The notes beneath the pieces are model-generated. The model saw nothing but the letters and a program-made list of their open reading frames with translations, ran no database searches and was not told the DNA's origin. 64,000 nt of DNA from Phallus indusiatus (taxonomy: Eukaryota > Basidiomycota > Agaricomycetes > Phallales > Phallaceae): positions 1,175,391 through 1,239,390 of the forward strand of contig JAQFWX010000014.1 in the NCBI GenBank assembly GCA_027605045.1. Direction: 5' to 3'. The translations under genes and the position numbers were made by a program. Position 1 is the stretch's first letter, and each line of letters begins with the position of its first letter. This document shows positions 34,078-46,467 of the stretch, one piece after another.

Positions 34078-35199
34078 TTATTCAATATTCACCGGCTGGT
34101 TGTCCGAACAACATTGATGTAGGTTATCATTCTCCGAATCAGAGCTGGAATCGCGTCTGGGGATATGATCGTTGTTGCTAAGATGAGGAAGCGGGATAGT
34201 TGAAGGTGTAGGAGGCACGGGGGATTCATTGTCGTTGCCAATGGTTGTGTTCGCAGATGTTACCTCGGAATTGATGTCTTCCGGCGCGATGTTGAACTCT
34301 CTTGTGGGTGACACGTCAGACGATTCATGGTCTGTTTCAGAACTGGCGTTAGCACGGTTAACAGAAGCATCTGAGTCGGACAAAGAGTATGGTGGAAGAT
34401 GATTTCCGGGGTAAGGAGGAAGAGGTGGGAATTCAATAAACGTTGTTGAGACTTGTGATCTAAAAACAAAAACGACTTGAGGATATGGAGTTTGATTTCA
34501 GAGCAAAAAGTACCTTCCGGGCTCAAGTCGTATTGGTGTATCTACCACTGAAGGGTTAGTGCGCCGCTGGCCCCCATAGTAATTTTCAATCCACCCATTC
34601 ATTTTTCTTCTACAACCCGATATTAGGCAGAGAAAAAGGCCGATGGAAAAGCAGGATACCACTTGTTCAACAGATGTCAGTTAATGAACATGAATAATAC
34701 TACCTGTCGGTGCTTTCACCTATTGCAGCAACTACAACTCCGGCGACGCATACACCTTCGCACGAGAAACGTGTCGCACCATTTGTAATTGTGGTCGCTT
34801 GATAGGTGTTTCTACGAACGATTGTATGTAGACTGGAAGAGGGAAAGATCGTCAAGCTTCCGTTGGCGTGGGATAAGCTAGGGCTAGGGCTAGGGATGGT
34901 ACGGCCAAAAACCCGAAATGGTGTCTCAGTGGCGAAGGATGGGAGACCTCCGGCGACATCAACCACGATATCGAAGCCCTGAAGGGTCAATTGACTTTCG
35001 AGGGGATTTTCTGAATCTAATTGTCCTGAAATCAAAGCTGATTCAACTTCGATGTTTCCCCAGATTGTAATCACGTACCGACTCTGTGGCTTGGCAGAGG
35101 GGATCCACGAGGATAGCTTCCTGCGTGATCTTGTGGACACGGTGGCATTGATGTAGATATTGAGAGTTTCAATATCTGAGGGGAGCGTATGAAGATGTC
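34078..35199 (-). pseudogene. Family Y membrane protein, copy 3 (3' frameshift)
   Basis: Same plan as copy 2: INATVSTRSRRK, TLQGFDIVVDVAGG, CEGVCVAGVVVAAI, then the tail with IPLPHLSNNDHIP. An insertion just before 34078 makes a premature stop after QPVNIE. The expected terminus (AIGNLGLIFE) is still readable downstream in another frame (34010-34075). The upstream part is open from 34700 to about 35199. It may be a recent pseudogene or encode a tail-shortened protein. Confidence 0.6.
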
Positions 35200-38100
35200 T
35201 AAAAAGAGTTGGATGTTACATTGTAGTTTTTATACCTGTCAGACGTAAATTTCTCGGTTGAAACGCTTTGGTGCTAGGCGTCAAAATTCCCGTAGTCGCC
35301 ACTTTATACTGTACACTGTGAATAGACTAGTCCTTCCGTGACACCGTCTAATTTTGTAGCCCCCACGAAGCGGGGGGTCGCCGATTTGCATCGCCAGTCC
35401 TATTTATGTAGCACCAACTCAGGCTGCGCATGTGTGCATTACAGCTTGATAGAAGGCACGGGATCGTTTGGCACGAACACTAGTGCCAAGAGTGAACAGC
35501 ATTCATATATCGTACATGCATCTCAGAAGAAAATATACCCTGCGTCGTGGTGTCCGTGGTGGGTGAAAGGAAGAACGATGACTTGGTATCCTTGTTGAAT
35601 CCAAGTTGTGGTTGGACGGATTTGAATACAAATTTCCAATCTGAATGAACACTAGACTTTCATGAGATTATAACTGTGGGTATATGATTAGCAACTACGG
35701 CGGTGAAAAATGCTGAGATGAAATACATAGTGAGGTATGAGAACAGAATGTTGATTAATGGATATCATATTTGACGTCTCCGAAATGTACCTGATACGCA
35801 CGAGACAGAAGCAACAACGGGGTGAACTGGATGAGTGGAAGACCCGAAGAAAGGCTGTGTCCATGTTTGATGTTTGATATAACATGTAACTGGTCCTTGG
35901 GCGGCATTGATGCATGATCATGGACATCAGCAAATCACAGAACTGTGACTTATATTAATGCTAGATGGGGAGTAACACGAGAAATATTGTTCTGACTCAT
36001 TGCTGAATGATCTCCTATCGAAGGCTTCATCAAATAACATCAATTGCGAGGAGACATCATCGATAAAAATGTCGACGAATGATTACGAAGGAAAATTGCG
36101 AAATTTATAAGTTGCAGCACCTTTCAATGCTGCTTCGTTCACGCACCCACCAATCCCCCGGGTTCTATTTCGTCTCACAAGGGCTTCCATCCGCTAATAT
36201 GAAACGGTGCTTCTTGTCCATTAATGATGAGAAACACCAAGACAGAGATCCCATTTGTGAATCGCACAACTGCCGCAGTTAGAACTCGGAAATATCTTCT
36301 CTTCTCTAGTAGAGAAGACAAAGTAGATCAATTGTGATATCAATAATGAGGCAACGTTACCTATATATTTCCGAAGTAGAATAAATAACGTTCGATGCTT
36401 CTTTAGCTCGACGTATTGAACTACTATCTTGACGCTTCTTGACGCTGATCAGCCCGCTTCTATTCCTTAAGGACACGGACGACCATAAGGAGTCACGGCA
36501 GTCACGAACAGTCCGTTTTTCTCTCTTCTCCGCAATGAGATTTTGAATGACAAATTGCTAATCACTGCTACTGGCAGCATTGTGGATGGAGACTGAGTTC
36601 AGTTTCGGAATTAAATTCATTGATGGGAGTCGGAGATTGATCGTTTTCAGCGCCCGGTGTCGTCAGCACGGCTGCAGTCAACAGCGACGGGCCCAACTGT
36701 GTTTTGCCAATTACACTTCATATCAGCGATACAGTTGCAGTATGATCTGAACTAACAAAGCTTTTACTACTTGGGATCGCCCAACTACGGTCGGATTACC
36801 TTTCGTAACGATCCATCACGTGGTCGGCCGTTGTTCCCAACCATTACCAATTCCCAACTGCGGTTGTCGCGGGACGAGTACTAGTGAAATCCTCCAAACA
36901 CTTTCCGCCTGTTGTATTTTCTCCTCCACTACGAAGGCGAAAGAGAACATGAAAGCTTATCACCCGAACAGGCAGACGATTTGACGAACCCGGTGTCAAT
37001 AGTTTCGCTTTTTATTACTTGTGTTGGATAATAACAGAGACTCACTGGCAGCTTGGTAGCAGCAGAATAAAGACTTGGAGCATTGTGTGTACACTTTAAT
37101 GGTTCAAACGTTCGCCGTTCAGTGCTCAGTTCAATGTTCACGTTTAGTAATCTTAGCTCGTTGCTCGCCCCGATCGTGACTCGGCTACATTTGTGTCAGA
37201 GTTGAGGATGGATGGATTCTGTTGGTCGTCCCAGACCCAGGACTTAGACTCTCCGTATGCTTCTCGCCGAGCCTCCAATAATAGCTTGTTCGTGAAATGA
37301 GTTTACTTCAGGGATTATTGGATTGGTGCTACTAGGTCAACTGTTTGCGACTGCCAGGCAAATGATCTCAGAAGGCCGGGCTCATGTTGTATACGCCATT
37401 GTTGGACGTCAATTCAAAGATTTTCATGATATCCGAGATAAAGTAGGTTATGGGTATATTTTTTCAACTGACAATGCAACCCTTATTTAGGTCAACGGTT
37501 AACCAAAGTCAACAACGCCTTAGCAGTTCGTGGCGTCCTTTTGAGGTGTCCCGGACTCCGACTCCCGCACCGAGACAAATAGTTTCGCCTACACTGCGGA
37601 CTGTAATGGAGACAAACGTAACAATGGCGTATAAAAGGAAGCACGCGCATGAACATAATCAATTTCTCGAGACGCTGATTGATTTCAAATGAGACTGATC
37701 CCAGCTCGGCTCTAAACTTCAAGTTGTTTATCTTATGTGGATTATCCCACCCGCGCATTATTAAATTGCATTTCATCACGTATGTAATTCCGAATTGATA
37801 GTATCCCTTTGTTGGAGTTACGACGCGGTCACCGTAGATTAGAATCTATATTACATTACATAACGCGCTGTACATAGTGACCTGAGGCGCCGGCCAAAAG
37901 ACTTCGTCTTTTGACCGAAGCTCCTCAGGTACGTTTGTCTAGCTAAAACTTAATATATGTCTTTTGACCGAAGCTCCTCAGATCTTCATTCAACACCCTT
38001 TTATGGTACATACTGTCTTAGGATAACAATTCAGTGTCAGGAGCGGCCGCGCGCGACAGGTTCTCAATTGAGTTCAGTTATCTCATGAGAATTAGTTCAG

Positions 38101-39364
38101 AAACCATTGAAACTGAGCGCGCAGAACATATTGCTTCCGGGAAGAATCTAGGCACCACCTGGTACAGCAGCATAGTTACCCTCAAGAGCGGAGACGGCAA
38201 ACAGGGGCAATAATCATAATCCACACTACATTGGACAGTAGGTGAAGCCAGGGGTTGAACATGAATTTAATCCGAGCCGAGATCTTTTCAGCTCTATTCA
38301 CTACGACGAACTTAAACTAGTAGCTAATTACAATGCAAGAAATGGTTGAAAAAAAAACAAAGGAAACGCAGATCACCTCACTCCCTACTACTACATACCC
38401 GGGGAAGATATCATAATTTAAAATATGATGACAAACAAAAGGAAGTCTACTTGGGTGCGAATCCCCCCATCGCGGACCAAGTGAAGGAACCTCAAAGTAC
38501 ACAAGTTATTTTCTGGGCAGGAGTCAAAGGTAAATGCTGAACTTCTTCTAACAGCTAATCTATCAACTGAAAAGTTTCTCAGTTTCTCAGCTTTGATTTA
38601 TCTTCGTTTCTAATGACCAGTATAAAACTCAAAGTCAAGGATTTACATTGAAGCTGCAGCGCTTCTAATGCCAAATGCCAATTTCGGATGAATGGCACCG
38701 AAATTGGAGGATAAATCAACGATCTTGTCATATGTGTATTGAAGGCCTAGTAGGAAGTTGCCTATGCTGGCACCGGTGAGCTACGCGTGTTACGGCCGTT
38801 GGTATAAATTCTGGTAGTTCCCATTCCTCACCAGATGAACAGAGATGAGTTCTTAGTTTTTGGGATTGATAATATAAAGGAGCTGATGGACCGCTCGGGC
38901 TGGATATTTGACTTGACTACGATCATCACAATAATCGACCGTCAACATGATGAACTTGAAGCCCCATAATTGTAAGTGCTTTAGAGTTTGGAGCGGGTGA
39001 TAAGAGCTATTGGCCCAAAAAATTTCGGTATTTGAGCAGCGTGGTGGCATCCGGGTCTTTTTACCAAGCGAGATGGCTAAAATTCACACTGTTAGAACTT
39101 AGGACACTGTTGGCGAAATTACGAGACAAACCCAACCAGAGGTTTAAAGTTTAAGAGCGTCTTGATTCGGTTCAGGTTTTCAATTGTCAAGGCACTGGTA
39201 TTTTTTAGCCATACCTCTTTCGGATGAATGGTTCTACAGTGTAGCTTACTCGACCGCTATTTAACACACCAATCTGCCCGTCTCATACTTCACCTCGACG
39301 CTTAGGCTACCGAGTTTATTTGACTTTAGTCATTAAAAATCCACCCCCCCCACTGTCTCCAAAA
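35200..39364. other. Non-coding spacer of unit 3
   Basis: Positions 35690-36420 match spacer DNA at 29440-30380 and 22154-22870, with a second Helitron empty site near 35980. 36930-38400 weakly matches 23290-23700. 38400-39364 has no recognised partner. No frame with conserved motifs was found in this 4 kb. Confidence 0.55.
37880..37981. repeat. Hairpin plus 23-base direct repeat
   Basis: ACCTGAGG (37880-37887) pairs with CCTCAGGT (37923-37930), and CAAAAGAC (37895-37902) pairs with GTCTTTTG (37906-37913). The right arm, 37906-37928, is repeated exactly at 37959-37981. Confidence 0.85.
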
Positions 39365-41122
39365 ATGATCGACAACTTTACCGATAACGCTACCTCCACC
39401 AGCGCGGTCACACTAACAGATCCAATCCACGACGCATATATAAAGTGGGTTCTATCTCAAGCTTTCAATCATTGTCTTACAGCAAGATACTAGTTATGCC
39501 TACATGCTTGTTTCTGTCAGCGTGTTTGGTGGGTTACCTTCCGTTCGATCAACCAATCAAACAGTTCATTGATAAAAGCGACGACATTGGCAGCACTCCT
39601 TGTTTATACTACGGTGTTGAATATGTCACGAGAAGTGATGTATATATGGTTATCGTCTAAAAAATTCAGTATTCCGACTCTACTTTACGCTTTCGCGAGA
39701 TATGGAATGTTAATCAGCCAAGGGGCGGCCGTCTGGTTGGGTTTTGTTATGCCAGTAAGTCAATTTATCTTGAGATATACAAACTTGAACGTTGACTATT
39801 TCTTTGCAGGGAGAAAGGTAAGATATTCATGGTCACGGGAAATGAGAAGCTCACCGAAGGAGCAAAAAGATTGTGCAATAACCTGGCCAACATACAAAAT
39901 GCTACGTTCCTTTTTGTATGTATTGGCATTCAAGGTTAGTTGTATGCCATGACTTGGAATGCCTTTATATCTACCATTATTAGGTATATTGGTTATTCGC
40001 GCTTACACGTTGTGCCAAGGGAATAAGGTTATAACCGGAGCTTTAGCCTTATTTTTCATGGGAGGGCTTATTACCAACATTTATGGTAATATAGTAAAGA
40101 TCCTTAATACAACTGATAAGTAAAGCTGACTCAAATTCTTTATACTTACACTGGCATACTAGGACAAATATTGAACCGTGGATGTGTTACAAGGTTAGTA
40201 ATAAAATTCAAGCCATACCAGTCTGAAATATTCTGATGCTCAAATATTCCTTAGTTATAATCGTAGGTCTAAAGAACTTCATACTCGTGATAGTGTGTTA
40301 AATGTTGTCTAGCTAGAGGTCTTATGGTTACTTCTGTCTCAAATTTCATGGTTCTTTCGACAGAATCACTTGTCTTTTGGGTTTGCTTATGGAAGGTTTG
40401 GGGCACATGGAAGTTAAAGGGTGAAACTGGCATTCGAAGAAAAAATGACCTTGTTTCGATGATACTCAGACAGGGTAGGTTATAATCATATACTTAAATT
40501 TATTTTTCATTGAGGAATGCAGTTCTTTCACAGTTTTGGTACGTTTGAATTGTTAAGGTCAAATTATTACCAACATCACTCACTTCGACCTTCCGACAAA
40601 GCTTCGCCATTCTTTTCACCAACGCTCTTACAATTGTTGATCTAGTAAAATTTAATCAAACTTCGATTATTAGGTTTTTTGCTGAAATTCAACCCTTTTC
40701 TGCAGATCAGAATAAACAGCGTATGTCCACTGTGCTGAACGAAATATGATTCTAATAGTCCATCTCAAATTTAAATTAATACCATATTAGGTTGCAATAG
40801 GTATCCCGGGCAATTTTCAACACGGGTATGGTCCATCCTTCTCGTCCTTGACCATGAAATTCATCTTTGTGTTATATGAAGCTTTTCGACGATTTTGATC
40901 ACCAATTTTACTTTGGATCTTCGTCAACGAAATTCGGCAGTCATTGAAGCTTCGAATGCAACACTACCGACCATTCAATTCCGAAGCGTGTTGCAATATG
41001 TACATCGATCTATTACCGTAGAAATGGGCGATCATGAAAACGTCAGCGGGATGATGGACGACAATCTCGGTTTGCCGGTAGGATTTTCCGACGCTGAAGT
41101 TGGACGCGGAGAATTGGCCTAG
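39365..41122 (+). CDS. DUF6533-family multi-pass membrane protein
   Basis: Starts MIDNFTDNAT at 39365. The first exons are 39365-39444, 39494-39528, 39579-39754, an 8-base exon 39810-39817, 39870-39934 and 39984-40085; phases agree at every join. The DUF6533 region reads YAYMLVSVSVF, then LLVYTTVLNMSREVMYIW and LLYAFARYG. Later helices include FLFVCIGIQGILVIRAYTL and ALFFMGGLI, then VFWVCLWKVWGTWKLKGE. The last exon has NFTLDLRQRN and ends GRGELA at 41120. The family is abundant in Agaricomycetes, seven-helix, of unknown function; receptor-like signalling is only suspected. Later exon borders (40086-40890) are not fully resolved. Confidence 0.82.
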
Positions 41123-41156
41123 GGTGATCACACTCACTTTTGGGATGCATGGCCAG

Positions 41157-41507
41157 TCAGTTTCCTATCGAAAATTTGATCGTTATAAAGTATATACTTT
41201 TACCGTCGAGGTACCAACATGCGGCAAGAACGTAATAATTCCAAGCGGACGAAACCTGAGAAAGTAATGGAATGATTCGGAAAGAAAGAAATAAAACCAT
41301 CGTCCGTTGGCTGCGTCGATGATGCCCTCTTCTTCTGGGTGAGGAGGAGAGTCTCCGTTGCATTTTGATGCACAACAGCAGCAGCAGTAGCAGGAGGGAA
41401 TGCAGGCCGGATTGAGATCGTATTGCAACACCACAGACCAGTCGTATGTGAACCACTTCATGGTGCGCCTTCAGTGCTGCTGCATGTTCCGCATCGTGAT
41501 ACGCCAC
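41157..41507 (-). CDS. Doubtful small Cys-rich ORF
   Basis: The frame from 41461 reads MKWFTYDW and contains a Cys run (CYCCCCC) coded by a GCAGCAGCA microsatellite near 41378. An overlapping frame starts at 41507. No homology is recognised. Only one could be real; the repeat may explain the open frame. Confidence 0.15.
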   Translation of the reverse strand: MAYHDAEHAAALKAHHEVVHIRLVCGVAIRSQSGLHSLLLLLLLLCIKMQRRLSSSPRRRGHHRRSQRTMVLFLSFRIIPLLSQVSSAWNYYVLAACWYLDGKSIYFITIKFSIGN

Positions 41508-42097
41508 TATACGTGCCTCAAAAATGCGGGACGCGATGTAATAATTGAGATCAGATAACTATATCTCGCGCTCGGTTTAAGAACGGTTCGACTGAGTTTG
41601 GGTCTTCGGATTGTTCTCTTGCGTCGGGGAGTAATGCCGAGTATGGGACCTTGAGATGATCAATAACTTTTGGCGGAAGAACTGTAACAGACATTTATTA
41701 GCTCTGCTGTTTAGGGCATAATTCCCGCGTGTTCATCCTCGTCCGACGTCGACGATGTGAAGTTTGATTCGCGTGACATTCCGTGACAGTTTCCGCTAGA
41801 CAATCCTTTCTTCCGGCCAACTTCCGGCTCGCTCAATGCTTCACAGAATTTACCTTATCATCTTCGTGAAACTATTTTTGAGTAACAAGACAGGAGATCA
41901 ATTGAATTCTACGACATGTAATCCTCCTTATATTGTCTTATACTAATAACTTATAACATCGAAAGTTCCAGGTTCGTTGAATACGTCCCTCGTTTCACCA
42001 ACCATACATGACAAAATATTCGAGAAGACAGGATCAGAAAAAGGGAAGTTATCACAGGAGTTATTGCGCCCACAAACCGGGCGCATTTACAATTTCT

Positions 42098-42691
42098 CTA
42101 AGGCAATTTGATGACACCCCAAGGACTACTACCGTTAACGCCCTCGGTAACAGCATTAGGCCAGTACCCATCGTCGAAAGACGACCTGTTGAAATCGACG
42201 GGAATCTTGTCATTATTGAGGGCCTTCCAAGTTGAGTCGGTGACCAAGGTTTTCACGCTCCCGTCGTTGTACGTCACTTGGATTTTGGCTAATAGTCCAG
42301 CAGGATTACCCGGGGCGGGCGGATTGAGCTGAACGTTCACGGCGTAAACGGCTATGACTGTACAGTGTTTGGAATGCAGGGGAACGTCGTACACCTGGGC
42401 AGTGGGGAAGTAGTTACCCTCCCCTGCTTTAATCCCGTTGACGAATACGGTGTAGACGTTATCACATGTGATGAGGATTTTGGCAGAAATGGGAGTCAAT
42501 TTGTCGGGGGTTGGAATGGTACGGCGGAAGGCTCTTGGGCCTGGGAGAACATTTCCTCCAGGACTTGGCAATTCGTTCGTCCAAATCCAATTGCAGTTGG
42601 AAAAATCTAGGGCTGCAAAGGATATGAACAACATAATGAGTATGAGATCGTTTCCACGAAATTTTGACTTGGAGTGAAGGAACTTACCCAT
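42098..42691 (-). CDS. Small beta-sandwich-like protein (rhamnosidase N-domain-like), 172 aa
   Basis: The first coding exon is only ATGG (42688-42691). An intron 42613-42687 (GTAAGT..TTTGCAG) joins in frame to exon 2, so the protein starts MALDFSNCNWIWTNEL, not with the read-through leader MGKFLHSK. Motifs are GPRAFRRT, ILITCDNVYTVFVNG, PAGLLAKIQVTYNDG, STWKAL, FDDGYWPNA and SSPWG, which resemble the galactose-binding-like N-terminal domain of alpha-L-rhamnosidases. No catalytic domain and no signal peptide are present. It may bind a carbohydrate. A TATA box (GTATAAATA) lies near 42775. Paralogue at 44061-44646 in opposite orientation. Confidence 0.82.
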   Translation of the reverse strand: MGKFLHSKSKFRGNDLILIMLFISFAALDFSNCNWIWTNELPSPGGNVLPGPRAFRRTIPTPDKLTPISAKILITCDNVYTVFVNGIKAGEGNYFPTAQVYDVPLHSKHCTVIAVYAVNVQLNPPAPGNPAGLLAKIQVTYNDGSVKTLVTDSTWKALNNDKIPVDFNRSSFDDGYWPNAVTEGVNGSSPWGVIKLP

Positions 42692-42769
42692 TTTTAAAGA
42701 GAGATTTAAGCAAGTTAAATGTCTGTGAATGGATTCACACTGGTCTAAAGTTCAAGGTCTTGCCGCTTG

Positions 42770-44060
42770 ATATTTATACCCCAGGTGAGCATTCAGATCA
42801 CTTAGCAAAGTGACAAACTTCCGACCATCGGAGAAGTGTAATACTTCAGGACCCAGGAGCTGACAGCATTACAGGGGAAGGCGGCGACAATGAAGGAACG
42901 TTGAATTTACAAACTTATCAGGCACTTCAACTAACCCCCTTGGATCATTCCACAGAGCGAAAAAACTTGGACGGTGTTTATTCAGTTTAGTGATAGCCAC
43001 AATTCGGTTTGGAAACGCTAAAACCAAGTTCGGTCTAAGTCTCGGACTCAGGTCCATTCCGTTCAGGAACCGAAAGTGGAGTAGAGGCCCATCAGAATAC
43101 TGAACCGGTTCCGCTTGGCGCCAAGTGAAACATACAATTTGGGAGACGTAGAATACCTACTATGTATATTTATGTTTTTCTCTTGTTTACCGTTTTCGAG
43201 CTTCTAGTTCACATTCGTGTACAGGATATACATAAGTGGCCCAACATTCATTGTGCCTTCTCCGAACCATTGCAGTCGAACTTAACCGCGATGAGCTGTC
43301 AAGCTCGTCCCATGGATGGATTAGCCCAACCGAATGTAAATTATAAATGTGCCTATTGTTCGTTTAAGCTTTTCAATCGCGCAAAATTTGGTGTGTCACC
43401 TTATGTGCAGAGATCCTTGTAATTGCCGCATATAACGATTTTTTTGTAGGCTATTGATATGACACCGCGACTCCGGGTACCTAATAATATGCTCGTCATG
43501 GTACGCTTAAGCATATCCGCTTCAGCTAGTTCGCGGTGCAGTCGAAGGTCCGATGTTACGTGAATGTCGAGGGACAAGGTGTCTTAGACGATGAGAGCTA
43601 GCACTTGCCATTACCGCCATTACCCCGAAAATATTCGAACCGCATTATTGTTTCTCCTTGATTGACATGCCCAAGAAACTTCCGTTATCGAGTTAAAATT
43701 AGTTTAGGCTGAATTTGTGAATTAGAAATTATCCGTCTCAGTTATTATTCGACTCGGGTTGGAACTCAAAACCGAATCACCCGAGTTCAATGGCTTATCG
43801 GTCTACGTTGAATGTTGACCTTTGACAGGTCTTATACATGAACAAAGGTACACCCTTTTGGCACTGCTGGGCTCGCTTCTAGGGTATTTGCGGTCCTCGA
43901 CGCTCCTGCTACGTGGTACCGGCACGTCTCGTCGTCAGAGATATTCTCCAATAATCGGGACTTCGTTAAAAAAATCAACAATTGGTCTGAGGACATAAAT
44001 ACCGAGCAGCAAGACGGACGAACTCATCACCATCACCAATCTCTTGCTCTTAATACTACA
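42770..44060. other. Intergenic region between the divergent paralogues
   Basis: About 1.3 kb holding both promoters (TATA-like boxes near 42775 on the minus strand and ACATAAATACC near 43993 on the plus strand). Open frames inside (for example 43162-43422) show no motifs. Confidence 0.5.
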
Positions 44061-44646
44061 ATGGGTCAGTCTGTTCATTATTATTCTGATTTCGCATTCT
44101 TGACATTCATTTTATCCCCTAATAGCGTTAGACTTTACCGGCCCTCAATGGATCTGGACCAATGAACTCCAAAGTCCTGGAGGAAATGTCCCCCCAGGTC
44201 CAAGAGCCTTCCGTCGCTTTATTCGTAACCCACACGGACTGACTCCCGTCTACGCAAAAATCTTGATCACGGTCGATGACGCCTACACTCTGTATGTCAA
44301 TGAGAATCAAGTAGGAACGGGTAACAACCTCAACATTGCGCAGTCTTACTGCGTTCCCGTGGATTCCAAATACGGGGTACTTGTAGCTGTCACGGCGGTG
44401 AACGCGGGTTCCGTTCCTAATCCGGCTGGATTACTAGCCAAGATCGAAATAACTTACGACGATGGAACTACGCAAATCGTTGCCAGCGATACTGCTTGGA
44501 AGGCCCTCAATCATCCCAATTTCCCCTCCGACTATATCAGCTTCTCTTTCGACGATAGTACGTGGCCTGACGCTGTTACGGAGGGAGTTGATGGGAGTGC
44601 GCCTTGGTTTTGGATTAAGGTGCCTTCAAGCATCTCGTCCAAGTGA
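44061..44646 (+). CDS. Small beta-sandwich-like protein, paralogue 2 (174 aa)
   Basis: Again the first coding exon is ATGG (44061-44064), with intron 44065-44125 and exon 2 at 44126-44646. The protein begins MALDFTGPQWIWTNEL. It shares PGGNVPPGPRAFRR, ILITVDDAYTLYVNE, PAGLLAKIEITYDDG, WKALNHP and FDDSTWPDAVTEGVDGS with the minus-strand copy and ends SSISSK. The fold is likely galactose-binding-like; ligand unknown. Divergent duplication with retained micro-first-exon shows common descent. Confidence 0.82.
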
Positions 44647-45748
44647 TGCCTTGCAAATACGCAAGCTACAGTTGCGGATGTAGATGTAACTACTTCACCC
44701 GTAAAATTCTAGTTAATTAAATTGTTCTCGTTCTTCCGGGTATTTTTTTTCCGTATTAGGAGGGTATATACATACAAATTTATATGTATGCACGCTTTTC
44801 AACAATTTGAACCACAATTAATTTTAAATTTCCTTTAATAAGCCAACTATCTGAATATTACTCTCGTCTCTTGAGGTGCTGCATTGCCAGCAAACCCATG
44901 CAACGCATCCATTCTATATTTATGTAACTTCGAAGTGACATCCATACTCCGACCTTGAACAAAAATGTATGAGGATGCGGCAATTAGAATTGTGCTGTTC
45001 GAGAGTTTTGCATGTCACAAGCTAAAGATAGAATAAATACATTTATGATGTCAATGGACTTTGAAAAGAAGAATTTGCTGTATATCGCTATTTCAGCTAG
45101 CGCTTCAGGAAGTCTGGGACAGAAGTTCAACGAAAGTCGTGTTTTGCTTTGGATGACGGGGGAAATAGGAAGGATGAAGATTCTACATAATAGAATTATC
45201 AACACGCTCAACCGAACTTGAAGCTTGAAGACGTGTCCAGTCGTCTAATTCTTTACCGTAGGAAAAGAAGCGGTCCCAACGAAAGCCGCAACGTATGCAA
45301 CGACGACTTACTGGAACGACATCCTACGTAAATGCAGAATTGATTCTCACTTTAATTATAAGTGATGGATACTTGACTCAGATCAGACTTTGTGGAATTG
45401 AGAGGCAGATATTGAACCGGTGTGGTTACTGCAGTCTTCTCAAACGAAAATCCATTAAACGAAGGTTCTGAATCGTGAGCTCAACGCGACACCAGATTAC
45501 CCAAAAGAGACTTCAAACCTTGTTTCGTTTGACGGCTTATTGTAGTACTTGAATATTTTGCGAGTGCGAAAGTCGCCTGTAGGTATTTGTTGATTTGAGC
45601 TATAGACATAACGTAAAACAAGCAGATGAGACGTTGGGTGAAACTTCGGAGCTAGTGGCAATTGTTGTGTAATAACGCCAGAAGGGGTTTCGTTCCAACC
45701 GTAAACTAGATCGAAATTCGGACCAGAGCCAATATCTCATGAATCGTA
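44647..45748. other. Intergenic, nothing recognised
   Basis: AT-rich 3' region and spacer; short open frames only, no motif or repeat partner seen. Confidence 0.5.
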
Positions 45749-46330
45749 TTACGCTCTTCCACCCTCAATAGACACGGAATCTCTTGTACAATATATACTA
45801 AACTTGCATTCTAGGGTATTAGGAAAGTCATCATCCCGTAACTTTTGAGCGAGACGATACTTCTGAACGTACGGTGGAAGGGGGCATGATGGAAATTGGA
45901 AATCGTCTGCAAACAGTGGCCGAATCCATTGCAAAAAATTAGCGGAATGATCGAAGCTAGCCAAGTGCAATCTCAATAGATACATGCTGCATCTCCAAAT
46001 ATCAGAGGTGTACGAGCTAGACCTAGCGTTTCGTAGAACAACCTGATATTGACAGGCCTTTTCAAGGATCGAGAATAGGGATTCCCAAAAAAACCCTGTT
46101 GTGCGTATGCTGTGAACGTGAATGGATATTCCTCCCAAGTACCCTCGATGTGAACACAATACAAGGTCGTGTCGTGTCCAACGGGTGCCTGCCCGAACAG
46201 AGTAATCGATTCCTTCATTCCGGCTCAAATTTGGTGAAATGTCCAATAAAACTTATCGATGATGTCAATCAGCCAATCGCTAAAAATAAATTTTGGCCAC
46301 ATCAGTGGTTGGGAGAAAAAGTTTATAAAA
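45749..46330 (-). CDS. Candidate unknown gene, structure unresolved
   Basis: Two overlapping minus-strand frames are open here (45749-46246 and 45973-46218). The first contains a helical, hydrophobic-aromatic stretch (FLQWIRPLFADDFQFPSC), and upstream near 46270 another frame reads DWLIDIIDKFYWTFHQI. A short spliced gene or a decayed one are both possible. No family recognised. Confidence 0.2.
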
Positions 46331-46467
46331 AGCCGAAGAAAAACGGTCACACTCGTGTGACGCAAGATTTTATCGATCGCTACTCGCTAGTGTACCGTAC
46401 TGACAGGAAAGAAAAGCAAGGGACACAGAGGTGAGCATCGCTACTCTAAGATTCGCGATTGTTACTA

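Noticed and set aside
41375..41400. CYSTM-like Cys run
   Set aside because: Explained by a GCA/GTA microsatellite in one frame; no membrane-tail context.
42689..42691. Reading the protein at 42098-42691 as starting MGKFLHSKSK with a membrane leader
   Set aside because: GTAAGT follows ATGG and TTTGCAG precedes the conserved ALDF; the paralogue at 44061 has the same split, so the leader is intron.
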